64,000 nucleotides of DNA from positions 1 through 64,000 of the forward strand of contig NZ_JOCX01000010.1 of assembly GCF_000717915.1 (NCBI RefSeq). Reading direction: 5' to 3'. The notes beneath the pieces were generated by a model that was not told the origin of the DNA, did no database searches, and worked only from the letters and a program-made list of their open reading frames with translations. Positions 18,606-25,430 of the stretch are shown piece by piece (the stretch's first letter is position 1; each line of letters opens with the position of its first letter). This DNA comes from Streptomyces sp. NRRL S-244 (lineage in GTDB: Bacteria; Actinomycetota; Actinomycetes; Streptomycetales; Streptomycetaceae). The translations under genes and the position numbers were made by a program.

Positions 18606-18986
18606 TCATCGGGCGCAGGCGATCCATCGTCGGACGGCCGCGTTGGTGGGACCGTCCAGTGCGGAGACGGCTTCGATGGCGTGGAGGTCTCCGGCGACGG
18701 GTGGGATGCCGGCCGCGGTCAGCGCGGCGTGCAGGCCGAGGCGCCGCTGGTGTACTGCGCTGATTCGGCTGAGCGGCCGCTCCTCCGGGTCCGGGATCGG
18801 CACGGAGCTCGGGAGGCGGGTGTCCCCCGTGTCCCCCGCGTCCCCCGTGCCGCCCGCATCCCCCCTGTCGCCCGCATCCCCCGTGCCGCCGCCGTCCTTG
18901 TCCTCGAAGTGCCGCACGCCGGGGAACCGGTAGGGGTCGAGCGCCTCCCGTGGTTTCGGCGCGCGCGAGGAATCTCGCCACTTCAT
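18606..18986 (-). CDS. Hypothetical protein with GDAG-type repeat
   Basis: A 126-residue protein not recognised. The start (MKWRDSS) has an excellent Shine-Dalgarno (AGGAGG). Residues 30-56 form a low-complexity run of Gly-Asp-Ala/Thr-Gly repeats. The C-terminal half looks like a folded helical segment (SRISAVHQRRLGLHAALTAAG, ending VRRWIACAR). It is the most downstream of several minus-strand small genes between 18.6 and 22.6 kb that look like an integrated-element remnant. Confidence 0.55.
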   Translation of the reverse strand: MKWRDSSRAPKPREALDPYRFPGVRHFEDKDGGGTGDAGDRGDAGGTGDAGDTGDTRLPSSVPIPDPEERPLSRISAVHQRRLGLHAALTAAGIPPVAGDLHAIEAVSALDGPTNAAVRRWIACAR

Positions 18987-19098
18987 GCAAGGGCCTCCTG
19001 GAGTCTGCCTGACGGTGGGGAAGTTGCGGTGGGTCTGTACGGGGCGCCGCGGGCGGGCGGCGAAACGGATGCCTCAGGGCGGGGTGCGGGACGGGTGC

Positions 19099-19359
19099 TC
19101 ACACCCGCTGCTCCTGCAGGGCGTGGGCGCCCGCCGCGATCACCTCGGCGAGCTGGTTGGCGACGGCGACGCTGCATCCTCCGAGGCGGACGAACCCGCG
19201 GGAGCCCACGGGCCCGTCGTTGGCCAGGGAGGGGAGGACCATTCCTGCCAGCGCGAGGGCTGCCTGGAGATTGGTGGCGGCGTCCAGGCCTGCCTGGTAG
19301 GCGGCGTCCTGAAGCCGCTTGTACCGGATTCGTTCAGCGTATGAGGGCTCGTACGCCAT
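19099..19359 (-). CDS. Small hypothetical helical protein
   Basis: An 86-residue, probably all-helical protein (MAYEPSYAERIRYKRLQDAA, then AALALAGMVLPSLAND). No family recognised. A GAGAGG element precedes the ATG at reasonable spacing. Similar short proteins accompany XRE regulators and SpdB-like genes in Streptomyces integrative elements, but I cannot name this one. Confidence 0.6.
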   Translation of the reverse strand: MAYEPSYAERIRYKRLQDAAYQAGLDAATNLQAALALAGMVLPSLANDGPVGSRGFVRLGGCSVAVANQLAEVIAAGAHALQEQRV

Positions 19360-19798
19360 GGTTGCTGTCCTCTCTCAGTGGGTGGTGCGGGAGTGCTGGG
19401 GGGGTGCGGGGCAGGGCTCGGAGGCCGTCGCGACCGGATTGCGGACCGCCCGTGACTTATCGGATTCGGTTGTCGTTCCTCAGGTGAAAACGATCACTCC
19501 GACGGCCTCTGGGAAGGACCAAGTTGTCCATGCGGACAGAGACTGTCGCGCCCTCGTCCCCGGCGCCGCACGCGGTGGCGCCGGCTCCGTCCTCGTCGGC
19601 GCGGCCGCGCCTGACTCGGCGGACTCGGCGAACCGAGGCCCTGTCCGTCCCGGCGTCCCCGCGCTTCGCCGGGACGTCGTCACGGCCTTCACCGTCCTCG
19701 GCCGCACCCGGCGGCCGTCCGCCAGGCGCAGGACTTCGCAGCAGAACTTCGCACGGGCGGCGGACCGGTGTCGGCCAGGGACTTCCCGGACGTGACCG
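19360..19798. other. Non-coding spacer
   Basis: These 439 bases separate two minus-strand genes. Part of the spacer (about 19450-19530) is less GC-rich than the neighbourhood and may hold the promoter of the 86-residue gene. No open frame in it has convincing codon bias or a Shine-Dalgarno, and no stable hairpin was noticed. Confidence 0.4.
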
Positions 19799-20620
19799 TC
19801 ATGCCCCGTAGTGGAGTCTGGGGGTGGCGGAGGGCCGGGAGTTGCGGTGGCGCGGCGTCTGCTGGCGGGGCGGTCGGGTGAGCGTGATCTGGCGGACGAG
19901 TTGCTGGAAGCAGGCGAGAGCGGCGATGGCGGGCAGGGTCGCCGCGGCTTGGGCGGGGAGCGTCCTCGGCGCCTGGGCCACGCACAGGAGCGTGGCAAGG
20001 GTCGAGAACAACAGGACGATGGACCAGGAGTGGACGGCACGGCGCTGGTGAAGGGCCGCTCTGAGGATGGACAGAGAGGCGACCATCCAGGGGCCGTAGA
20101 TCAGCAGCGGCCACCAGCTGACGACGTCGTGGCCGGTGTGGGGTACGGCGCTGTGCCGTAGGGCGTCGCAGATGGCGAGCCCGCTGAAGATGCTCACGAC
20201 GGCGGCGATGATCGCGACCAGCACGGACGTGCACAGGCTGCCCGTTCGCATCAGGGCCATGGCCGGCGCCTTCACCCGGACCGTCCGGCGGTGGTGTCTG
20301 CCGGACGTTTCCGACTCCGCCTCCGCCAGCCGGATGCCCGGCAGTCCGGCCGCCAGCCCGGTCCCGGTGGTGGTCATCGCGTCGTTTACTTCGTCGAAGA
20401 CGACCCGGTCGAGGGGCTCCGCCTGGTCGCCGGCCATGCTTCCCTGAAGCAGACAGGCGAGCTCCTCCGCCGGATCCCATGCGCCGTTCTCCGGGACCGG
20501 TCCAAGTGGCGGATACCCCACACCGATGTGCTGTTCGGGCTCCGCCCCCGCCCAAAACATGCGGGCATCCGGCTGGATCGGGAAGCCGTTCCAGTCGTGA
20601 TGGCCATATGGCTCATACAA
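19799..20620 (-). CDS. DUF2637-like membrane protein
   Basis: A 273-residue protein with a soluble N-terminal third and about four membrane helices at residues 120-250 (for example SLCTSVLVAIIAAVVSIFSG and WWPLLIYGPWMVASLSILRA), ending in a basic Arg/Pro tail. The pattern resembles DUF2637 proteins of Streptomyces, which are related to plasmid-spread (Spd) proteins of conjugative elements. The TTG start at 20620 overlaps the stop of the upstream small gene (TTGTATGA) and has AGGA upstream. Family assignment is from pattern memory and is moderate. Confidence 0.6.
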   Translation of the reverse strand: MYEPYGHHDWNGFPIQPDARMFWAGAEPEQHIGVGYPPLGPVPENGAWDPAEELACLLQGSMAGDQAEPLDRVVFDEVNDAMTTTGTGLAAGLPGIRLAEAESETSGRHHRRTVRVKAPAMALMRTGSLCTSVLVAIIAAVVSIFSGLAICDALRHSAVPHTGHDVVSWWPLLIYGPWMVASLSILRAALHQRRAVHSWSIVLLFSTLATLLCVAQAPRTLPAQAAATLPAIAALACFQQLVRQITLTRPPRQQTPRHRNSRPSATPRLHYGA

Positions 20621-20921
20621 GGGAGTCCTGCCTAGATCGACCGTCGGTGCACGTCCCGGATACAGTCACTCCGTGCGACCGTCGATTGAACTCGCGGTGG
20701 ATCGAGCTGATCGCTTCCAGGAAGTCCTCGAAAATCGAGGACGAGTTATTCAACTCGATTTTCAGACCTTCATGATGCAGGGCCGCATTCTCGCCCTGGG
20801 CACGGTCCGATGAAGCCGGTGTGAATGTCCACTTACCCATCCGGGCCACCCCGGGGCGAACGGGGAGATCCTCCTCTTCTGAATGTCGATGGAAGATTGC
20901 TCCGAGGTTTGCTGTTGTCAT
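20613..20921 (-). CDS. Small hypothetical protein
   Basis: A 102-residue protein starting at ATG 20921 (MTTANLGAIFHRHSEEEDLP). Its amino-acid composition is ordinary, unlike GC-driven shadow frames, and its stop overlaps the start of the DUF2637-like gene, which supports it being translated. It has no signal peptide, helix or known domain. The coding sequence is noticeably less GC-rich than the average of the window, consistent with transferred DNA. Confidence 0.55.
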   Translation of the reverse strand: MTTANLGAIFHRHSEEEDLPVRPGVARMGKWTFTPASSDRAQGENAALHHEGLKIELNNSSSIFEDFLEAISSIHREFNRRSHGVTVSGTCTDGRSRQDSLV

Positions 20922-21384
20922 AGTCCAACCAACGCTTCCGGCCCCGGGCAGGGTGTGAGCCATGCGGGTGATGATGGCGGAGCGCACGAGTGCGGACCGT
21001 TTCCTTCCGTCGCTCGCACAGTCGCGCCGAACCGTCTGGAGCACGCTTCGCCGCAGCTCAGGGCCGTGATGACACGGGTGGGCCGGGGTGATTCAGGCGT
21101 GGGGTCGCGCCGGCCGGGCCGCCCTCTCGCGCAGGTTTCGGTATCGCCTGTGTGGGGGGTTGGCGACTGCCGGGCTGCCGGGTCGTCACGCCCCGGACGA
21201 CCTGACCCGGCACCGGGCCGCCTCATGGAAATAGGAAATTACGGCTACCCGACAGGGTGCTGCACATGGCTTCAATGAGGGCGCTGGGCATAACTCTGCA
21301 TATGCCGCTGCGTTATGTGGAGATGTCACTGAGGGCTCGACCGCGGGCCCCGTTGCGCGAATCCGTCACCGGAAGGGACCCGCT
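20922..21384. other. Divergent promoter region
   Basis: A 463-base region between a leftward small gene and a rightward small gene. It includes comparatively AT-rich stretches near 21225-21310. GC-rich imperfect dyads (GCCGGGCTGCCGGG with downstream partners) lie at about 21170-21220. No frame is convincing. It most likely holds promoters in both directions. Confidence 0.4.
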
Positions 21385-21666
21385 GTGGCAGACATGTTGG
21401 TGAGGCTCGCGCTGATCTGCGCAGTACTAGGTGCGTTCTGGACCGCAATGGCGTCGTCGGGGGTGGGCAGAATGCGACACAAGGACATCGTCGAACTGAG
21501 GCGCCAACAGCGCTTCAGGTACGTCTTGGACATGAATGCGAATGCCCCCTGGCTCTTCCAACAGGAAGCCCCGGAAGCCGCTGCGCCGGTACGAGAACCC
21601 GTCGGCAGCACGACGTGTGCCGCCTGCGGAGCCCTGGCCGGGTGGGAAGGCGGGGCTCCTGGCTGA
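21385..21666 (+). CDS. Small membrane-anchored hypothetical protein
   Basis: A 93-residue protein that starts at GTG 21385 behind GGAAGGGA at good spacing. Residues 5-22 (LVRLALICAVLGAFWTAM) form one membrane helix. The rest is short and polar, with a TTCAAC cysteine pair near residue 77. No family recognised. It is the only rightward gene in the 18.6-22.9 kb patch and ends 24 nt before the end of the convergent XRE gene. Confidence 0.5.
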   Translation: MADMLVRLALICAVLGAFWTAMASSGVGRMRHKDIVELRRQQRFRYVLDMNANAPWLFQQEAPEAAAPVREPVGSTTCAACGALAGWEGGAPG

Positions 21667-21689
21667 TGGGCGCCGGCGCTGCCGAGCGC

Positions 21690-22550
21690 TTACGAAGGTC
21701 GTGCGTAGATCCGGATGGTGTCGCGGATGAACTGGCGGCTCTGTTCGGGCCCGAGTGCCTGTGCTTGGAGGTGGTCGTACATGAAGTGGTAGGGCCGGCG
21801 GTCCGCGGGCTTCTCCAGGTAGAGATCGCTGGTGAAACGCTCCAGGTACACGACCCCCGCGTCGCTGTCGGGGAACGTGAGGATGGAGAACTGCCCCGAG
21901 AGGCCGGGGTGGGCTCCTGCGGCGTGCGGGAGGATCTGCAGGGTGATGTGCGGCTGGGCGCTGATGCAGTGGAGATGTTCGAGCTGTTCGCGCATGACGT
22001 CGGCGGTGCCGACGGTGCGATGTAACGCCGATTCGTCCAGGACGACCCATAAACGAAAGGGGCGGGCGGGGTGGTGGGCGCGATGCTGGCGCCGTAGCCG
22101 CACCTCAAGGAGGGTGGCGGCCTGGTCGGCGGTGATGTGAGGGTTCGTTTCCCCGATGACCGCCGCGGCGTAGGCGGCGGTCTGTAGCAGGCCGGGCATC
22201 ACCAGTGGCTCGTACGAGTGAATGGAGGCGGCCTCTGTCTCCATCCCGACGAACACGCCGTAGGGGACGTCGCCGTAGGCGACCCACCAGCCCTGCCGGC
22301 CCGACTCCTTCGCCATCCGCATCAGTGAGGCGATGAACGACTGGTCGGTGACGCCGTAGAGTTCGCACAGGTCGCGCACGTCACGGGGGTTGATGGCGCG
22401 CCGGCCCGTCTCCAGAAGGCTGATCTTGGACTGGGATACCAGGAGCAGGCTCGCCACTTGCTGGGACGTCATGCCCGAGGCGCGACGCAGCCGTCGAAGT
22501 TCCGCGCCCAGGCGGAGCCTTCTGACGGTGGGGCTTCCGTTCGCCGCCAT
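21690..22550 (-). CDS. XRE-family regulator with DUF5753-type sensor domain (contains a TTA codon)
   Basis: A 286-residue Streptomyces-type regulator. An N-terminal helix-turn-helix (SQQVASLLLVSQSKISLLETGRR in pieces, residues 27-50) is followed by the long C-terminal domain with YEPLVMPGLLQTAAYA and LDESALHR. This arrangement is typical of the expanded XRE/DUF5753 family often paired with DUF397 proteins, although no DUF397 gene is seen here. The ATG at 22550 lies behind GGAGGT. The Leu codon in DESALHR is TTA (22023-22025), so translation should depend on the bldA tRNA. Confidence 0.85.
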   Translation of the reverse strand: MAANGSPTVRRLRLGAELRRLRRASGMTSQQVASLLLVSQSKISLLETGRRAINPRDVRDLCELYGVTDQSFIASLMRMAKESGRQGWWVAYGDVPYGVFVGMETEAASIHSYEPLVMPGLLQTAAYAAAVIGETNPHITADQAATLLEVRLRRQHRAHHPARPFRLWVVLDESALHRTVGTADVMREQLEHLHCISAQPHITLQILPHAAGAHPGLSGQFSILTFPDSDAGVVYLERFTSDLYLEKPADRRPYHFMYDHLQAQALGPEQSRQFIRDTIRIYARPS

Positions 22551-22789
22551 GGGCGGTGTTACCTCCAACTACACGAACTCACACAGAGATGCATGGCCCA
22601 GGGCGAGCGGTAAAAGCATTCTGCTTACGCGAACCGACGAGGAGCACACCCGGATGGTGAAGATCACCTATCCGGCCCAACGGGCAGCGCCCGGACCTAC
22701 TCCCCCGGCGGCAGACCGCCCCGCGCCCGGCGTCGCCGGGTGTCCGGCGCCTTCCGTCCACAGCCTCTGCGACGCCGGTCGTGACCGAA

Positions 22790-22860
22790 GGGCGGGCGCG
22801 TTGCCACCGCCTTGCGGGCGCCGTGCGAGGTGACACCGGTCCAGTCCTTCGAGCGGTCGA
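22790..22860 (-). pseudogene. Fragment of a tyrosine-recombinase (integrase) gene
   Basis: Read on the minus strand, this stretch encodes SKDWTGVTSHGARKAVATR. It closely resembles the box II region of actinobacterial tyrosine integrases (DWVTSHxFRKTVAT), including the His-x-x-Arg pair. No open frame extends it into the expected upstream core or the downstream GHA...Y motif. It therefore appears to be the broken remnant of an integrase, fitting the mobile-element look of the adjacent patch. Confidence 0.5.
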
Positions 22861-23091
22861 GTGGCCGATTGTTTACGGCCATGCGCCATCGTACCCAAAC
22901 CGAGTCGGCGTTATCGACGCACCGTCAGTTCCGAAGGGGAGAACGGGTCGTGGCCTCGATGGCCCGAATCTCTGCCTTGCCCCAGGTGGCTGGTCTCGGC
23001 CGGCATCCGGACGCGGCCGGGCGGCGGCTCGTGCGGCGTTCGACGGGGGAATCGGACGCACACGATGCCGAACGCATCGTGGTCGCCGCAG

Positions 23092-23176
23092 GGTCAGCGG
23101 GTCACGGCAAGGTCAGCGGGTCACGGCAAGGTCAGCGGGTCAGCGGGTCGCCGCGGGGTCAGCGGGTCGCCGCTGT
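23092..23176. repeat. Short tandem repeat array
   Basis: Two exact tandem copies of a 19-bp unit (GGTCAGCGGGTCACGGCAA) occupy 23092-23129. Degenerate copies of GGTCAGCGGGTCGCC continue to about 23176, running into the 3' end of the protease gene. This looks like slippage duplication of the end of the gene. Confidence 0.7.
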
Positions 23177-23986
23177 CGCCTTCGCGTACAGCGTCGCCGC
23201 GTACTCGCCCAGGATCGTGCTCGTCGAGACGTCGTCCGTGTCGCCGCCCGTCAGGATCCCGATGATCTTGCCGTCCTTCGCGAGCCAGGCGCTGCCGCTC
23301 GTACCGCCCGGAAAGTCCGCGCAGTCGAAGCGCTGCTCCGTCGGGGTCTCGCGGATCGCCGACGCCGTGCACGTACGCGGGACCTTGCGGTCCGCCGGGT
23401 AGCCGGTGACGGTGATCTCCTCGCCCGAGCGGCCCGTGGTGTCCAGGGTCGCGGCGCCGGTGACGTCCTCGATGTTGCGGCCCGAGGCGTCCGGGGCGAG
23501 GCGGGCGAAAGCGAGGTCGTAGTCGTCGTCCGAGTCCTCGGACCAGCGGGTGTCCTCGAAGACCTCCTCGATGGTCCAGGCGCCGTACGGGGCCCCGCCG
23601 TTCGCGTACGCGGGTGCGAAGACCGCGCCTCCGCCGCCGGGCTTCCCGGCGAGCAGGCAGTGCCCGGCGGTGACGATCATGTTCTTGCCCGGGCTGTGCA
23701 CGACGGTGGCGGTGCAGAAGTGGTCACCCTGCACGCCGCCTTCGAACAGGGCGCCGGTGAACGCGGCGGGGCTGCCCGGCCGGGGCGTTCCCGAGGTGTT
23801 CAGCTGCGGCTGCTTCGCCGCTTGCGATCGCGAAGGCTCGCTCGGCGAGGGCTTCGCCGGGGCCGCCGCCTTGACGTGCGCCTCCGGCCGGCCCTCCGCA
23901 GCCGGCACCACCTTCGTCATGACAGCGGACGCGCCCAGCGCCGCCACCGCGCACAACACCCCGGTCACCACGGTCCGCTTGTCCAC
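23159..23986 (-). CDS. Secreted trypsin-like serine protease
   Basis: A 275-residue exported protease of the chymotrypsin fold. An N-terminal hydrophobic segment (residues 5-25) acts as signal peptide or anchor, followed by a Pro/Ala/Ser linker. The catalytic triad is visible as His109 (TAGHC), Asp157 (DDDYDLAFARL) and Ser230 in GGTSGSAW, where Thr replaces the usual Asp before the nucleophile. Two Cys pairs surround the active site. The GTG at 23986 was chosen because of GGAGGGG upstream; an ATG twelve codons earlier is possible. It lies downstream of the amidohydrolase on the same strand. Confidence 0.87.
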   Translation of the reverse strand: MDKRTVVTGVLCAVAALGASAVMTKVVPAAEGRPEAHVKAAAPAKPSPSEPSRSQAAKQPQLNTSGTPRPGSPAAFTGALFEGGVQGDHFCTATVVHSPGKNMIVTAGHCLLAGKPGGGGAVFAPAYANGGAPYGAWTIEEVFEDTRWSEDSDDDYDLAFARLAPDASGRNIEDVTGAATLDTTGRSGEEITVTGYPADRKVPRTCTASAIRETPTEQRFDCADFPGGTSGSAWLAKDGKIIGILTGGDTDDVSTSTILGEYAATLYAKATAATR

Positions 23987-24077
23987 CGCCACTGCCCCTC
24001 CCACTTTGCTCCGGCGAAGCATGCCTTGATGTTCGCCTTCGCCGCAAGGGGACCCCGGGACGCCCGCAAGGCACCGC

Positions 24078-25298
24078 CTAGACTCCCGGCCACAGGCCTT
24101 CCGGCGTCAGGCCCAGCAGGTCGATCGCGTTGCCGCGGACGATGCGGTCCACCACGGCGGGGTCCAGGTGGGACATCTGGGCTTCTCCCACCTCCCGGGA
24201 CTTCGGCCACGTCGAGTCCGAGTGCGGGTAGTCGGTCTCGTAGAGGACGTTCGCGACGCCGATCGAGTCCAGGTTCTTCAGGCCGAAGGGGTCGTCGAAG
24301 AAGCAGCCGAAGACGTGCTCCGCGAAGAGCTCCGACGGCGGGCGGTGCACCTTGTCCGCGACCCCGCCCCAGGCGCGGTTCTCCTCCCACACCACGTTCG
24401 CGCGCTCCAGGATGTACGGGATCCAGCCGATCTGGCCCTCCGCGTACATGATCTTGAGGTTGGGGAAGCGCTCGAACTTGCCGCTCATCAGCCAGTCGAC
24501 CATCGAGAAGCAGCAGTTGGCGAAGGTGATGGTGGAGCCGACCGCGGGCGGCGCGTCCGCCGACGTGGACGGCATGCGCGAGGAGGACCCGATGTGCATC
24601 GCGATGACCGTGCCGGTCTCGTCGCACGCCTGGAGGAAGGGGTCCCACTCGTCCGTGTGGATGGACGGGAGGCCCAAGTGCGGCGGTATCTCGGAGAAGG
24701 CGACCGCGCGCACGCCGCGCGCCGCGTTGCGGCGGACCTCGGCGGCGGCCAGCCGGGCGTCCCAGAGGGGGATCAGGGTGAGCGGGATCAGGCGGCCGCG
24801 GGCGTCCGGGCCGCACCACTCCTCCACCATCCAGTCGTTGTACGCCCGTACGCCGAGCAGCCCGAGCTCGCGGTCCTTGGCCTCGGTGAAGGTCTGGCCG
24901 CAGAAGCGGGGGAAGGTCGGGAAGCAGAGGGCCGACTGGACGTGATTGACGTCCATGTCCGCGAGGCGTTCGGGAACCGAGAAGGAGCCCGGGCGCATCT
25001 GCTCGTACGTGATGACTTCGAGCTTGATCTCGTCGCGGTCGTAGCCGACGGCGGTGTCGAGGCGGGTGAGGGGTCGGTGCAGGTCCTCGTACACCCACCA
25101 GTCGCCGATCGGACCGTCGTCGCCCTTGGCTCCCATGACGGGGGCGAACTTCCCGCCGAGGAAGGTCATTTCCTTCAGGGGCGCGCGGACGATCCGGGGG
25201 CCGGTGTCCCGGTACTTGGACGGGAGCCGGTCCCGCCAGACGTGGGGAGGCTCAACCGTGTGGTCGTCCACCGAGATGATCTTCGGGAAGGTCTCCAT
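24078..25298 (-). CDS. Amidohydrolase family protein (amidohydrolase_2, ACMSD-like)
   Basis: A 406-residue TIM-barrel hydrolase or decarboxylase. The N-terminal metal motif is the altered SVDDHTVEPPHVW form common in actinobacterial members. VIAMHIGSSS supplies the barrel histidine, YAEGQIGWIPYILERA follows, and LYETDYPHSDSTWP carries the metal-binding Asp. Relatives decarboxylate or hydrolyse ring-cleavage products, and many lie in lipid or steroid-like catabolic clusters. A perfect operator palindrome begins 21 nt upstream of the ATG, placing it in the CTGACGnnnCGTCAG regulon. It is transcribed divergently from afsR. Confidence 0.88.
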   Translation of the reverse strand: METFPKIISVDDHTVEPPHVWRDRLPSKYRDTGPRIVRAPLKEMTFLGGKFAPVMGAKGDDGPIGDWWVYEDLHRPLTRLDTAVGYDRDEIKLEVITYEQMRPGSFSVPERLADMDVNHVQSALCFPTFPRFCGQTFTEAKDRELGLLGVRAYNDWMVEEWCGPDARGRLIPLTLIPLWDARLAAAEVRRNAARGVRAVAFSEIPPHLGLPSIHTDEWDPFLQACDETGTVIAMHIGSSSRMPSTSADAPPAVGSTITFANCCFSMVDWLMSGKFERFPNLKIMYAEGQIGWIPYILERANVVWEENRAWGGVADKVHRPPSELFAEHVFGCFFDDPFGLKNLDSIGVANVLYETDYPHSDSTWPKSREVGEAQMSHLDPAVVDRIVRGNAIDLLGLTPEGLWPGV

Positions 25299-25319
25299 GC
25301 GGACTACGGTAGCGTCGAT

Positions 25320-25334
25320 CTGACGAACCGTCAG
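25320..25334. promoter_or_regulatory. Palindromic operator, amidohydrolase (perfect)
   Basis: CTGACGAACCGTCAG lies 21 nt upstream of the amidohydrolase ATG and 96 nt upstream of the divergent afsR start. It could therefore influence both promoters. Confidence 0.85.
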
Positions 25335-25430
25335 CTAGTTGGGGAGTGATCGGTTCGACACGGGCTGACGGGTAAGCGCAAGACAGGGCAGACTGGCCCT
25401 TACACCGACGGAAGGCAGGGGGGACGACAG

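Noticed and set aside
19524..19811. Rightward open frame of 95 codons in the spacer
   Set aside because: It is Ser/Pro/Arg-biased without Shine-Dalgarno and overlaps the end of the DUF2637-like gene antisense.
23092..23176. Repeat array considered as CRISPR
   Set aside because: Units are contiguous without unique spacers and only two are exact, so this is tandem slippage.
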